This document shows positions 35,001 through 45,918 of a DNA stretch of 64,000 nucleotides, piece by piece. This DNA is from Bolinopsis microptera (Eukaryota > Ctenophora > Tentaculata > Lobata > Bolinopsidae), in NCBI RefSeq assembly GCF_026151205.1, contig NC_087081.1, positions 9,921,113 to 9,985,112 of the forward strand, read 5' to 3'. The notes below the pieces were generated by a model. The model saw only the letters and a program-made list of their open reading frames with translations. It was not told the origin of the DNA and made no database searches. The first letter of the stretch is position 1. Every line of letters starts with the position of its first letter. A program made the position numbers and the translations under genes.

Positions 35001-35268
35001 TCCTCTTTAAGGATATCTACCTTCTATTTATATTTTATTGAATGAATCTTCAATATCTGTTGGATTAATTCCGATATTTTATATCAAATTCTCATAATTA
35101 AGTTCACTCTGATAAATTTCTGACTGGTTGTCAACTTTAACCATATTCTATCAGGAGGGAGTCGAAGAAGAAGGGAGTTCGGTATCATCTTCTTACAAGA
35201 AGAAGGAAGATGCCGATATGCTGGTTGCAAAAGAAATGGAGGAGGAAATAGCAGATTTTAGCGATTAG
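32019..35268 (+). CDS. RAD17: RAD17 checkpoint clamp loader, exons 5-11
   Basis: Exons 32019-32155, 32444-32545, 33782-33941, 34111-34284, 34414-34563, 34882-34975 and 35155-35268 continue the frame from 3653 with agreeing phases. Recognisable blocks in order are EGDLRNAVLSLQFNG (AAA+ lid, sensor region), KDSTLFFFHALGKFLYAKR, FVPEEVAEKC and HHNYLGF, SLTTRGVVFSK, and the C-terminal FMPLCRPVQRDI region. The end is an acidic tail EMEEEIADFSD, reminiscent of the conserved acidic Rad17 C-terminus that contacts the 9-1-1 clamp. All exons sum to 1617 bp after dropping A3480, giving 538 residues, shorter than the roughly 680 of vertebrates. The 3' end of exon 5 is partly duplicated in intron 5. Confidence 0.92.
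32108..32297 (+). repeat. 64-bp tandem duplication of RAD17 exon 5 end plus splice donor
   Basis: The segment beginning CTGTTCTGTCTCTGCAG at 32108 covers the last 48 bases of exon 5 and 16 bases of intron. It recurs at 32172 with one change, and its last 30 bases recur again near 32268. Three equivalent donors (TCAAGTTAGT) result. The duplicated CTGCAG could act as an acceptor. Confidence 0.9.
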
Positions 35269-35764
35269 ATTTTTAAATACAATTGATTAGAACTTTTTTG
35301 TTTAGGCATCAATGTTGAGTAAAATGTTTTTAAAGGTTTGCTTCGTTTTTGAAGTGATTTTGTTTTTCTATTACAATTTTATTGCTTATTTCACATTTCA
35401 TTATCATATATTTGATATAGCTAATTATTCTTTTCTCCCAGTTTCGTCGTTCTAATCTGAACTTTGACGGCACCATGACAGCTTTAAGCAGAATTATATT
35501 TTCCTCCTCAGTTTCGCTTCGTAACCCTTAAGTTCCATGGCCAATTAATACAGTGAAAAAAAAATTGCAGTTTTTATTTGTGAAATAGAATTAATTTTAA
35601 TTTGTGAAATAAAATTGAAAATTTGCCATGGAACTAGAGGGTAACACAACTTTATTTACGTTATCTATAGCTGATAAACCTGTTTTTGTAATCCTAATAA
35701 TTGAAACAGTCTTAATCTCCACCATATGACAACTTCCAAAGTTTAACACCCCTCACATTTTAGC
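35269..35764. other. Short intergenic region between RAD17 and TSR3
   Basis: Less than 500 bp separate the RAD17 stop from the TSR3 start, both on the plus strand. The RAD17 3' UTR and TSR3 promoter must lie here. No coding is seen. Confidence 0.5.
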
Positions 35765-38700
35765 ATGGGACGAAACAACCGGTACAAAGACAAGAGAAAG
35801 GCTGCAAGGGACGAGAAATTCAGCAGGAATCCCGACGAAGGTAAAATAGAGCCGAGGTTGAGGACAGAGGAGAGGACAGAGGAAACAAGCTGGGCAGCCT
35901 GTTTGGGGAAACTTGCAATGTGGGACTTTGAGCAGTGCGACCCTAAAAGATGCACAGGTTAGTCATTCAGTAGGTTAGGCAGGTAGATTATTCAGGTAAC
36001 TTATACAGGTTAGTCATTCAGTAGGTTAGGCAGGCAGATTATTCAGGTTTCTAACAATTACATTACGTCTCCACCTCATAACAAAACCCTTTTATAAATC
36101 TCCCTCTCACAGTATTTCCCTCATGTTCAGGTAGAAAGTTGGCTAGGTTCGGAGTCCTGCAAACACTGAGAGTTAACCAGAGGTTTCCCGGAGTTTGTCT
36201 CTCTCCTACTGGAACCCTTGTCGTCAGCCCCGCTGACAGGTGGGTACTAGGTACTAGTTACTGGTTACTAGTTACTATTTACTGGTTACTGGTTACTAGT
36301 TACTATTTACTGGTTACTGTTTATCAAATAACGGAGTAGTTCGCTGTTTATTAGTCTCATGATTGAAATACTGATATCTGGATATTATCCGGTTGGAAGA
36401 GACAAGGACAAGTGAAACAAGGAAGTTAGGAGTAAGGGCAAATTTTCGGCGTCAACGCCATCTTCAGGCTAAAATTGTTATAAATGTTAGTATATAATAA
36501 ATGCTTCTATACTAGTTAAAATGCTAAATTAAAATTACACACACTGAATACAGGTTACATCAAATGGTATTGTACATTACATTGAAAATAGTGATGTACA
36601 CACGTTTTACACTCTGTCCAAGTACATAATATCTACTGAACAGCAGGGTCGTGTGCTATTTGTTTAAATTTGTCTTTGAATATGTTGTAAAAGAAATCCC
36701 TTAAGCTTCTCGCACTCTTCTTTGTTATTGATACTAGGTTTAAATAAATTAATGTAGTAAGCTTCTGTCACTTTACGTTTAATGGTGCTATATAAGTTAA
36801 TTTCTAAAATATCGAAGGAAATATCTGGTTCTATGTTATCGTGAAACTCTGAATAATGAGCAGCCAACGCATTATCAGGATAGGTTAAAGGCCTGTTGAC
36901 TGCTCTTCGATGCTCTGAAAATCTATCGTGTGCTGTTCTACTCGTTTCCCCTATATATAGCTCTTGACATAATTTACACGTAACTTTGTATATGACACAT
37001 TTTGGTTTGCAGTCGTGATTTGTTGTGATGAGTGGACATATGATACAGTTTGGTATGGTGCAGTGTGGTTTGTCGTGTGGTCGTGATGAACATAAGATCT
37101 CTGAGAGTTTCTTACCTGGTGTGAATATGAATTTGACCGGTAAGTTGTGTGAGAGGGCAAATTGAGTGACTTCTTTGGAAAATGGCTCGTTGATGAATGG
37201 TAGAGTGCATGTTACGTGGTCGGTATCTTGTATGTTTGATGATGAAGGGTTATGACGTGTTGTAGGTGAGAGAGGGTGAAGTCGTCCTGTTTTGTTTATA
37301 CGTCGTGGGTCTTGGTAACCGTTGTTGACCAACAAGTTGTCTACTATCTTCATGGACTCTTCTTTATACTCTGGTGTTGATGAGCAAAAAGCAGCCGTTT
37401 TGTAGAAGTTCTTGATGGTTGCTACTTTAGTTCCCTCATTGTGGTGGCTGTTGGCGTGCAGTGTGAATATCACACTGCACGCCAACAGCCACCACAATGA
37501 GGGAACTAAAGTAGCAACCATCAAGAACTTCTACAAAACGGCTGCTTTTTGCTCATCAACACCAGAGTATAAAGAAGAGTCCATGAAGATAGTAGACAAC
37601 TTGTTGGTCAACAACGGTTACCAAGACCCACGACGTATAAACAAAACAGGACGACTTCACCCTCTCTCACCTACAACACGTCATAACCCTTCATCATCAA
37701 ACATACAAGATACCGACCACGTAACATGCACTCTACCATTCATCAACGAGCCATTTTCCAAAGAAGTCACTCAATTTGCCCTCTCACACAACTTACCGGT
37801 CAAATTCATATTCACACCAGGTAAGAAACTCTCAGAGATCTTATGTTCATCACGACCACACGACAAACCACACTGCACCATACCAAACTGTATCATATGT
37901 CCACTCATCACAACAAATCACGACTGCAAACCAAAATGTGTCATATACAAAGTTACGTGTAAATTATGTCAAGAGCTATATATAGGGGAAACGAGTAGAA
38001 CAGCACACGATAGATTTTCAGAGCATCGAAGAGCAGTCAACAGGCCTTTAACCTATCCTGATAATGCGTTGGCTGCTCATTATTCAGAGTTTCACGATAA
38101 CATAGAACCAGATATTTCCTTCGATATTTTAGAAATTAACTTATATAGCACCATTAAACGTAAAGTGACAGAAGCTTACTACATTAATTTATTTAAACCT
38201 AGTATCAATAACAAAGAAGAGTGCGAGAAGCTTAAGGGATTTCTTTTACAACATATTCAAAGACAAATTTAAACAAATAGCACACGACCCTGCTGTTCAG
38301 TAGATATTATGTACTTGGACAGAGTGTAAAACGTGTGTACATCACTATTTTCAATGTAATGTACAATACCATTTGATGTAACCTGTATTCAGTGTGTGTA
38401 ATTTTAATTTAGCATTTTAACTAGTATAGAAGCATTTATTATATACTAACATTTATAACAATTTTAGCCTGAAGATGGCGTTGACGCCGAAAATTTGCCC
38501 TTACTCCTAACTTCCTTGTTTCACTTGTCCTTGTCTCTTCCAACCGGATAATATCCAGATATCGGTTACTGTTTACTAGTTACTAGTTACTGGTTACTAT
38601 TTACTGGTTACTGTTTACTAGTTACTAGTTACTATTTACTGGTTACTGGTTACTAGTTACTGGTTACTGGTTACTAGTTACTGGTTACTAGTTACTAAGT

Positions 38701-40083
38701 ACTAGTTACTGGTTACTAGTTACTGGTTACTAGTTACTGGTTACTAGTTACTGGTTACTGGTTACTAGTTACTGGTTACTAGTTACTGGTTACTGGTTAC
38801 TGGTTACTAGTTACTGGTTACTAGTTACTAGTTACTGGTTACTGGTTACTAGTTACTGGTTACTGGTTACTGGTTACTAGTTACTGGTTACTAGGTACTA
38901 GTTACTGGTTACTAGTTACTATTTACTGGTTACTAGTTACTGGTTACTAGTTACTATTTACTGGTTACTAGTTACTTGTATAGTTGTAACTAGTTACTGG
39001 TTACTGGTTACTGGTTACTGGTTACTATTTACTGGTTACTAGTTACTGGTTACTAGTTACTGGTTACTAGTGACTGGTTACTAGTTACTGGTTACTAGTT
39101 ACTGGTTACTAGTTACTGGTTACTAGTTACTGGTTACTAGTTACTGGTTACTAGTTACTGGTTACTAGTTACTAGTTACTGGTTACTAGTTACTGGTTAC
39201 TAGTTACTGGTTACTAGTTACTGGTTACTAGTTACTAGTTACTTGTATAGTTGTAATTAGTTACTAGTTACTGGTTACTAGTTACTAGTTACTGGTTACT
39301 AGTTACTAGTTACTAGTTACTGATTACTGGTTACTGGTTACTAGTATAGTTGTAACTAGTTACTAGTTACTGGTTACTTGTTACTAGTTACTAGTTACTA
39401 GTTACTAGTTACTAGTTACTAGTTACTGATTACTGGTTACTTGTTACTAGTTACTAGTTACTGGTTACTAGTTACTAGTTACTAGTTACTAGTTACTAGT
39501 TACTAGTTACTAGTTACTGGTTTTCATCTTTTGATTTTACCGTTTTTTGTATAAAGAATACCGAGAAATTATGGTGGTGAAGTATTAATTCTAGAATTTT
39601 CATCGGAAATCTCCGAAAAGCCTAATTCTTAACTTCCAAATTCATCCGTGCCCTTTAGCAAAAGCTTGATAGTAAATTCTATTGTCAGCATATGCAAGGA
39701 TTTGACTTTCAGGGATATAATAGCAAAGCATGGTCTCTGTGTTGTAGACTGCTCCTGGGCTGAAATAGACAACACCCCCATAGCCCGCCTCAAGATCGGG
39801 TACCCAAGGTATGTTACTATTTAATTCTATCTAAGGTTTTCAGCGTACTTATAATTGATAAATAATGTACATATTATCAATTATAATTATTCAGAAGTAA
39901 GGGAATCTAATCACCATTATTCCACCCTCCCTCCCAGGCTGTTACCGTATCTAGTAGCCGCTAACCCTGTGAACTACGGAAAACCGTGGAAGCTGACCTG
40001 TGTAGAAGCCCTAGCAGCTGCTTACTACATAGCGGGGTTTAAGGAACAAGCCGGAGTGGTTCTGGTCAAGTTCAAATGGGGAG
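35765..40083 (+). CDS. TSR3: TSR3, 18S rRNA aminocarboxypropyltransferase
   Basis: Tsr3 transfers the aminocarboxypropyl group from SAM to the hypermodified pseudouridine of 18S rRNA during late cytoplasmic 40S maturation. Exons 35765-35957, 36131-36239, 39713-39808 and 39938-40083 have agreeing phases. They encode [18 protein letters not shown], then [22 protein letters not shown] and [17 protein letters not shown], then [16 protein letters not shown], then [20 protein letters not shown] and [13 protein letters not shown], ending VKFKWGG. These are the family's diagnostic blocks. The C-terminal segment that normally follows KWG (a Leu-Asn/Leu-Leu helix and acidic tail) is not found in the window. 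The exon 4 donor GTGAGT is the start of a 54-bp minisatellite. Intron 2 carries a Penelope-like palindrome. Confidence 0.9.
35954..36055 (+). repeat. 51-bp tandem duplication spanning the TSR3 exon 1 donor
   Basis: ACAGGTTAGTCATTCAGTAG begins at 35954 (exon end plus donor) and again at 36005, with the following 40 bases nearly identical (GGTAGATT against GGCAGATT). Two equivalent GTTAGT donors result. Confidence 0.9.
36240..36330 (+). repeat. GGTTACTAGTTACT-type repeat at the TSR3 intron 2 donor
   Basis: Immediately after the exon 2 donor (GTGGGTACTAGG) begins a run of ACTGGTTACTAGTT units. It is the short left part of the array that continues at 38564-39523 beyond the inserted palindrome. 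Confidence 0.8.
36373..38563. mobile_element. Penelope-like element in head-to-head palindrome
   Basis: Arms 36373-37466 and 37470-38563 are inverted copies with a 3-base centre (ATA). Each arm encodes the C-terminal part of a Penelope-like protein. Residues from [11 protein letters not shown] onward are identical between arms. They include a linker with CNPxC-like Cys/His pairs, then [15 protein letters not shown] and [18 protein letters not shown], the GIY-YIG endonuclease core (Y..YIGET, R, E/H), and a stop before the outer end. The reverse transcriptase is absent. ORFs run plus at about 37480-38272 and minus at about 37456-36664. It sits in TSR3 intron 2. Confidence 0.85.
38564..39523 (+). 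repeat. GGTTACTAGTTACT minisatellite, TSR3 intron 2
   Basis: Nearly 1 kb of ACTGGTTACTAGTT units, with 6-bp subunits TTACTA, TTACTG and TTACTT. It is broken by rare AGTATAGTTGTAAC spacers near 38980, 39243 and 39345. Shorter runs of the same motif occur in RAD17 intron 2 (2743-2805) and intron 7 (34055-34096, as the complement). Confidence 0.95.
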
Positions 40084-41643
40084 GTGAGTTTCTTTAATTT
40101 CAAGCAGGAGTGGTTCTGGTCGAGTTCAGATGGGGAGGTGAGTTTCTTTAATTTCAAGCCGGAGTGGTTCTGGTCAAGTTCAAATGGGGAGGTGAGTTTC
40201 TTTAATTTCAAGCAGGAGTGGTTCTGGTCAAGTTCAAATGGGGAGGTGAGTTTCTTTAATTTCAAGCAGGAGTGGTTCTGGTCGAGTTCAAATGGGGAGG
40301 TGAGTTTCTTTAATTTCAAGCAGGAGTGGTTCTGGTCAAGTTCCAATGGGGAGGTGAGTTTCTTTAATTTCAAGCCGGAGTGGTTCTGGTCAAGTTCAAA
40401 TGGGGAGGTGAGTTTCTTTAATTTCAAGCAGGAGTGGTTCTGGTCAAGTTCAAATGGGGAGGTGAGTTTCTTTAATTTCAAGCCGGAGTGGTTCTGGTCG
40501 AGTTCCAATGGGGAGGTGAGTTTCTTTAATTTCAAGCCGGAGTGGTTCTGGTCGAGTTCAAATGGGGAGGTGAGTTTCTTTAATTTCAAGCAGGAGTGGT
40601 TCTGGTCGAGTTCAAATGGGGAGGTGAGTTTCTTTAATTTCAAGCCCGAGTGGTTCTGGTCAAGTTCAAATGGGGAGGTGAGTTTCTTTAATTTCAAGCC
40701 GGAGTGGTTCTGGTCAAGTTCAAATGGGGAGGTGAGTTTCTTTAATTTCAAGCCGGAGTGGTTCTGGTCAAGTTCAAATGGGGAGGTGAGTTTCTTTAAT
40801 TTCAAGCAGGAGTGGTTCTGGTCAAGTTCAAATGGGGAGGTGAGTTTCTTTAATTTCAAGCCGGAGTGTTTCTGGTCGAGTTCAAATGGGGAGGTGAGTT
40901 TCTTTAATTTCAAGCCCAAGTGGTTCTGGTCAAGTTCAAATGGGGAGGTGATTTTATTTAATTTCAAGCCGGAGTGGTTCTGGTCAAGTTCAAATGGGGA
41001 GGTGAGTTTCTTTAATTTCAAGCCCGAGTGGTTCTGGTCGAGTTCCAATGGGGAGGTGAGTTTCTTTAATTTCAAGCCCGAGTGGTTCTGGTCGAGTTCC
41101 AATGGGGAGGTGAGTTTCTTTAATTTCAAGCAGGAGTGGTTCTGGTCGAGTTCAAATGGGGAGGTGAGTTTCTTTAATTTCAAGCCCGAGTGGTTCTGGT
41201 CAAGTTCAAATGGGGAGGTGAGTTTCTTTAATTTCAAGCCCGAGTGGTTCTGGTCAAGTTTAAATGGGGAGGTGAGTTTCTTTAATTTCAAGCCCGAGTG
41301 GTTCTGGTCAAGTTTAAATGGGGAGGTGAGTTTCTTTAATTTCAAGCCCGAGTGGTTCTGGTCAAGTTCAAATGGGGAGGTGAGTTTCTTTAATTTCAAG
41401 CCGGAGTGGTTCTGGTCAAGTTCAAATGGGGAGGTGAGTTTCTTTAATTTCAAGCCGGAGTGGTTCTGGTCGAGTTCAAATGGGGAGGTTAGTTTCTTTA
41501 ATTTCAAGCCCCAGTGGTTCTGGTCAAGTTCAAATGGGGAGGTGAGTTTCTTTAATTTCAAGCCCGAGTGGTTCTGGTCAAGTTCAAATGGGGAGGTGAG
41601 TTTCTTTAATTTCAAGCCGGAGTGGTTCTGGTCAAGTTCAAAT
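40047..41643 (+). repeat. 54-bp minisatellite made of TSR3 exon 4 end plus donor, array 1
   Basis: About 29 head-to-tail units. Each contains the last 37 bases of TSR3 exon 4 (CAAGCCGGAGTGGTTCTGG and onward) plus GTGAGTTTCTTTAATTT, the first 17 bases of the intron, so every unit repeats the splice donor. Units vary mainly at CAAGCAGG/CCGG/CCCG, at GTCAAG/GTCGAG and at TTCAAA/TTCCAA/TTTAAA. The unit is 18 codons, so long frames run through both strands; these are not genes. The array is interrupted at 41644 by a hAT element. Confidence 0.97.
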
Positions 41644-43885
41644 TAGGGTTGCCATTATCGGTACAATTCTTTTTATCGCGATAATCGATAATTTTTTCGA
41701 AATTATCGCGATAATATCGGTTATCGGCGATAAATTTGGCAAGATAATTGAAGTTATATTTGTCTGCACTCTGCATACTTATTATGCTCCTATGCTATGT
41801 AACCTTGTAATATCATCATTATATAGCAACAAAATGGCATGAAATGTAAAAAATCAACAATCAGCAAATCTAACGAAGATTCATTCAAGTTACAACATAG
41901 TTTATTCAAAAATGTCTGCTGGCGTGGTACGACATATAATGAACGGCGTATTTCTTAGATAGAGTCAGTTTCCTGCCTGTTAGTTGTGAATAGGTCGATC
42001 TCCCGAGCAAGGGTATCTATCCTTGGTACCGAGTTTTCGAATGGCCTGTAAGTCCTGATAACCAGTCTGAGTTCCTTTCTGTGCTTCAACCAGGGGTCGA
42101 CCGAGGGCAGGATTTTCGACCGAGGCCGAGGCCGAGGAAAATACAGTTAGTTAAGACCGAGGCCGAGGACAACCGAGGTTTCTTTTTTTGACCGAGGCCG
42201 AGGCCGAGGCCGAGGAGTGCAAATTTTGACCGAGGCCGAGGCCGAGGCCGAGGAATTTTGGCAGAAAAATTGTTGGGAAAAAGGGCATTGTTTATTAGGA
42301 AAAGCGCACTGTACCTAATCAGATTGTACTGTGTACTATACTGTGTACACACGTTACAATCATTATGAAGGGGCAAGTTCGCCAAGAGTCAGGAGTGGGC
42401 ATGCTAATAAGCAGAGCTATCCGAGGTACCGCGACAATTGACCCCCCGACAATTGACCCCCGACAATTGACCCCCCGACAATTGACCCCCCGACAATTGA
42501 CCCCTATGTAATTACACTGGGGTCAATTGTCGCGAAATCTAGGGTTTAGTACGACAATTGACCCCCCGACAATTGACCCCCATGTAATTACACTGGGGTC
42601 AATTGATCGGGTCCTGGGTCAGGGTTAGGGTTAGGGTTAGGGTTAGGGTTAGGGTTAGGGTCCTGGGTCAGGGTTAGGGTTAGGGTTAGGGTTACGGTTA
42701 GGGTCCTGGGTCAGGGTCAGGGTCAGGGTTAGGGTCAGGGTCAGGGTCAGGGTCAGGGTCAGGGTCAGGGTCAGGGTCAGGGTCAGGGTCAGGGTCAGGG
42801 TCAGGGTCCTGGGTCCTGGGTCCTGGGTCTTGGGTCCTGGGTCCTGGGTCAGGGTCAAGGTCAGCCGTGGGTCAATTGTCGGGGGGTAAATTGTCGGGGG
42901 TCAATTGTCGGGGGGTCAATTGTCGGGGGGTCAATTGTCGCCCACCCCTATCCGAACCTTGCTGAGCGTTCAAGGAAATATCTATCTGCGCCGGCGAGCT
43001 CAGCAGCACCAGAGAGATTGTTTTCTACAGCAGGGCACATCCTGAAGTTAAATCGCCTCAGCCTTAAGCCAACAAACTTTGAGGGGTGCTTGTTTCTCAA
43101 AAAGAACATCGGAACATTTGGGGACAACTTCGGCCCCTGTCCAAATGAATTTGAAGCCCCAAATAAAGAGGACTGTCCCCCTTCTTCTGAGCTGTGCACA
43201 GAAGATTATTCTGATTCAGAGTGCTCAGATATTGTCATTTCATCAGACGATGAATCTTAGACTATGATATTTTTAGTTTTGTGTCCTGGTCAATTGGTCG
43301 TTTTATTTTCAATTTTACAAATTCGTTTACATTAACCTCACAAACCTTACAAAAATCCTCGGTCAAATCCTCGGTAAAATCGTCAAATTTCGCCGAGGCC
43401 GAGGAATTTCGAATCTATTTTTGACCGAGGCCGAGGCGAACCGAGGAATTGTCCTCCTGACCGAGGCCGAGGCCGAGGCCGAGGAAAAATCGCCATTCCT
43501 CGGTAAAACCGAGGCCGAGGCCGAGGACTCGGTCGACCCTTGGCTTCAACAAACAACAATAACTACGTCTGAGCATACAACCTTCAAATTCAATCCACCT
43601 ACTTACTTAGATGCGACAGTGCAACATTTAAATTTTCATTGCCACAAATTCATACACAATACACACTACACAGCACGTCAGCATACCATTACACTGTAAA
43701 TTATGCTAGCACTAGGGTTTTACTCTACAAACAAAAAAACAAACTAGAAAATCTGTGCCATTTTCCCCTAATAAAAGGTGGTCGATTATCGCGATAAGTC
43801 TCGAAAATTATCGCGATAATCGATAACGATTTTTGGAGAATTATCGCCGATAATTATCGGCCGATAATATCGGCTGGCAACCCTA
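41644..43885 (+). mobile_element. hAT element, copy 1, inserted in the TSR3 minisatellite
   Basis: Ends TAGGGTTGCCATTATCGG and its inverse are flanked by the 8-bp duplication GTTCAAAT (41636-41643 and 43886-43893). At about 42955-43259 the plus strand encodes the hAT C-terminal dimerisation domain: YPNLAERSRKYLSAPASSAA, then PERLFSTAGHIL, LNRLSL and FLKKNI. An acidic Ser-rich tail and a stop follow. The rest of the transposase is missing, so the copy is non-autonomous. CGAGGC hexamer arrays lie near both ends (42110-42255, 43390-43530). A smaller element (42425-42947) is nested inside. A second copy is at 53226-55454. Confidence 0.92.
42425..42947. mobile_element. Nested element with telomere-like repeats inside the hAT, copy 1
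   Basis: It is flanked by CTATCCGA (42417-42424 and 42948-42955), an 8-bp duplication located inside the hAT transposase coding (at Tyr-Pro of YPNLAER). Both ends are arrays of GACAATTGACCCCCC in opposite orientation. The centre holds TTAGGG repeats (about 42625-42660 and 42667-42700) and a TCAGGG array (42709-42808), separated by GGTCCTGGG units. Confidence 0.8.
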
Positions 43886-45364
43886 GTTCAAATGGGGAGG
43901 TGAGTTTCTTTAATTTCAAGCAGGAGTGGTTCTGGTCGAGTTCAAATGGGGAGGTGAGTTTCTTTAATTTCAAGCCCGAGTGGTTCTGGTCAAGTTCAAA
44001 TGGGGAGGTGAGTTTCTTTAATTTCAAGCCCGAGTGGTTCTGGTCAAGTTTAAATGGGGAGGTGAGTTTCTTTAATTTCAAGCCCGAGTGGTTCTGGTCA
44101 AGTTTAAATGGGGAGGTGAGTTTCTTTAATTTCAAGCCGGAGTGGTTCTGGTCAAGTTCAAATGGGGAGGTGAGTTTCTTTAATTTCAAGCCGGAGTGGT
44201 TCTGGTCAAGTTCAAATGGGGAGGTGAGTTTCTTTAATTTCAAGCCCGAGTGGTTCTGGTCAAGTTTAAATGGGGAGGTGAGTTTCTTTAATTTCAAGCC
44301 GGAGTGGTTCTGGTCAAGTTCAAATGGGGAGGTGAGTTTCTTTAATTTCAAGCCCGAGTGGTTCTGGTCGAGTTCAAATGGGAAGGTGAGTTTCTTTAAT
44401 TTCAAGCCCGAGTGGTTCTGGTCAAGTTCAAATGGGGAGGTGAGTTTCTTTAATTTCAAGCCCGAGTGGTTCTGGTCAAGTTCAAATGGGGAGGTGAGTT
44501 TCTTTAATTTCAAGCAGGAGTGGTTCTGGTCAAGTTCAAATGGGGAGGTGAGTTTCTTTAATTTCAAGCAGGAGTGGTTCTGGTCGAGTTCAAATGGGGA
44601 GGTGATTTTCTTTAATTTCAAGCCGGAGTGGTTCTGGTCAAGTTCAGATGGGGAGGTGAGTTTCTTTAATTTCAAGCAGGAGTGGTTCCGGTCGAGTTCA
44701 AATGGGGAGGTGAGTTTCTTTAATTTCAAGCCGGAGTGGTTCTGGTCAAGTTCAAATGGGGAGGTGAGTTTCTTTAATTTCAAGCAGGAGTGGTTCTGGT
44801 CGAGTTCAGATGGGGAGGTGAGTTTCTTTAATTTCAAGCCGGAGTGGTTCTGGTCGAGTTCAAATGGGGAGGTGAGTTTCTTTAATTTCAAGCCCGAGTG
44901 GTTCTGGTCAAGTTCAAATGGGGAGGTGAGTTTCTTTAATTTCAAGCCGGAGTGGTTCTGGTCGAGTTCAAATGGGGAGGTGAGTTTCTTTAATTTCAAG
45001 CCGGAGTGGTTCTGGTCAAGTTCAAATGGGGAGGCGAGTTTCTTTAATTTCAAGCAGGAGTGGTTCTGGTCAAGTTCAAATGGGGAGGTGAGTTTCTTTA
45101 ATTTCAAGCAGGAGTGGTTCTGGTCAAGTTCAAATGGGGAGGCGAGTTTCTTTAATTTCAAGCAGGAGTGGTTCTGGTCAAGTTCAAATGGGGAAGTGAG
45201 TTTCTTTAATTTCAAGCCGGAGTGGTTCTGGTAAAGTTCAAATGGGGAGGTGAGTTTCTTTAATTTCAAGCAGGAGTGGTTCTGGTCAAGTTCAAATGGG
45301 GAAGTGAGTTTCTTTAATTTCAAGCAGGAGTGGTTCTGGTCAAGTTCAAATGGGGAGGTGAGTT
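43886..45364 (+). repeat. 54-bp TSR3-derived minisatellite, array 2
   Basis: About 27 more units of the 40047-41643 repeat, in the same orientation and beginning with the hAT target duplication. It was one array before the insertion. It ends at 45364, where the sequence becomes unique and AT-rich. Confidence 0.97.
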
Positions 45365-45918
45365 TAAATTATAATAAACTAGAATGCTCATGGTCACAGG
45401 GAGGAATGTAATAGTATTCTTTAGTATTCAGTTTTTATCCCATCAAAAGATATCCATCACAACCGAAGATATACAGCCTATTAAAATGTAGCTTGCACAA
45501 AACCGATCAAAATGTCGCTCCAACATCTTTGCACGTGCACGTTCGCTTTTCCACCTGAGTGACCATATAGAAGGTATATAATACTACTTAACATTAGGCT
45601 ATTAAACACTTGAACAGGGCTCCCTAGAGGCACTGAGACTGTAACAATTCTCCTCGACAAATTAATGTAAAATACTGGAGTTTGGTACTGGACACGAAAT
45701 CGTTAAGTGAAATTCGATTAGTGCTGAACTTACTGTTAGTGGAGAAATCAGGAAACGATGTACGGGGTCTGCAGAACGATGTTTAAACATCATTAATTTT
45801 TATGACTTGTAATCAAATAACGGGACTCAGCACATAATTGAGAACTGCTGTGTTTTCTTTCAACCTTCGCATAGTTACACCTCCAAAGCCATTACTTGTT
45901 TGTTGTTGTTCTGGTAGC
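45365..45918. other. Region between minisatellite and PI-PLC gene
   Basis: No TSR3 terminal exon can be recognised here, and no acceptor is followed by the expected Leu-Asn-rich segment. The promoter of the PI-PLC gene presumably lies here. Confidence 0.4.

Noticed and set aside
40011-41646. Open frames of more than 500 codons on both strands (and the pair at 43854-45323)
   Set aside because: The 54-bp repeat is a multiple of three without stops in two frames, so the repeat [18 protein letters not shown] and its antisense are artefacts of the minisatellite.
42609-42810. True telomere or chromosome end
   Set aside because: The TTAGGG tracts are short, interrupted, internal, and lie inside a nested transposon present twice.
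42655-42858. Thr-Leu and Pro-Asn repeat ORF
   Set aside because: Translation of the telomere-like repeat tract.
40047-45364. CRISPR-like array
   Set aside because: Units are contiguous copies with no unique spacers, in a eukaryotic gene.
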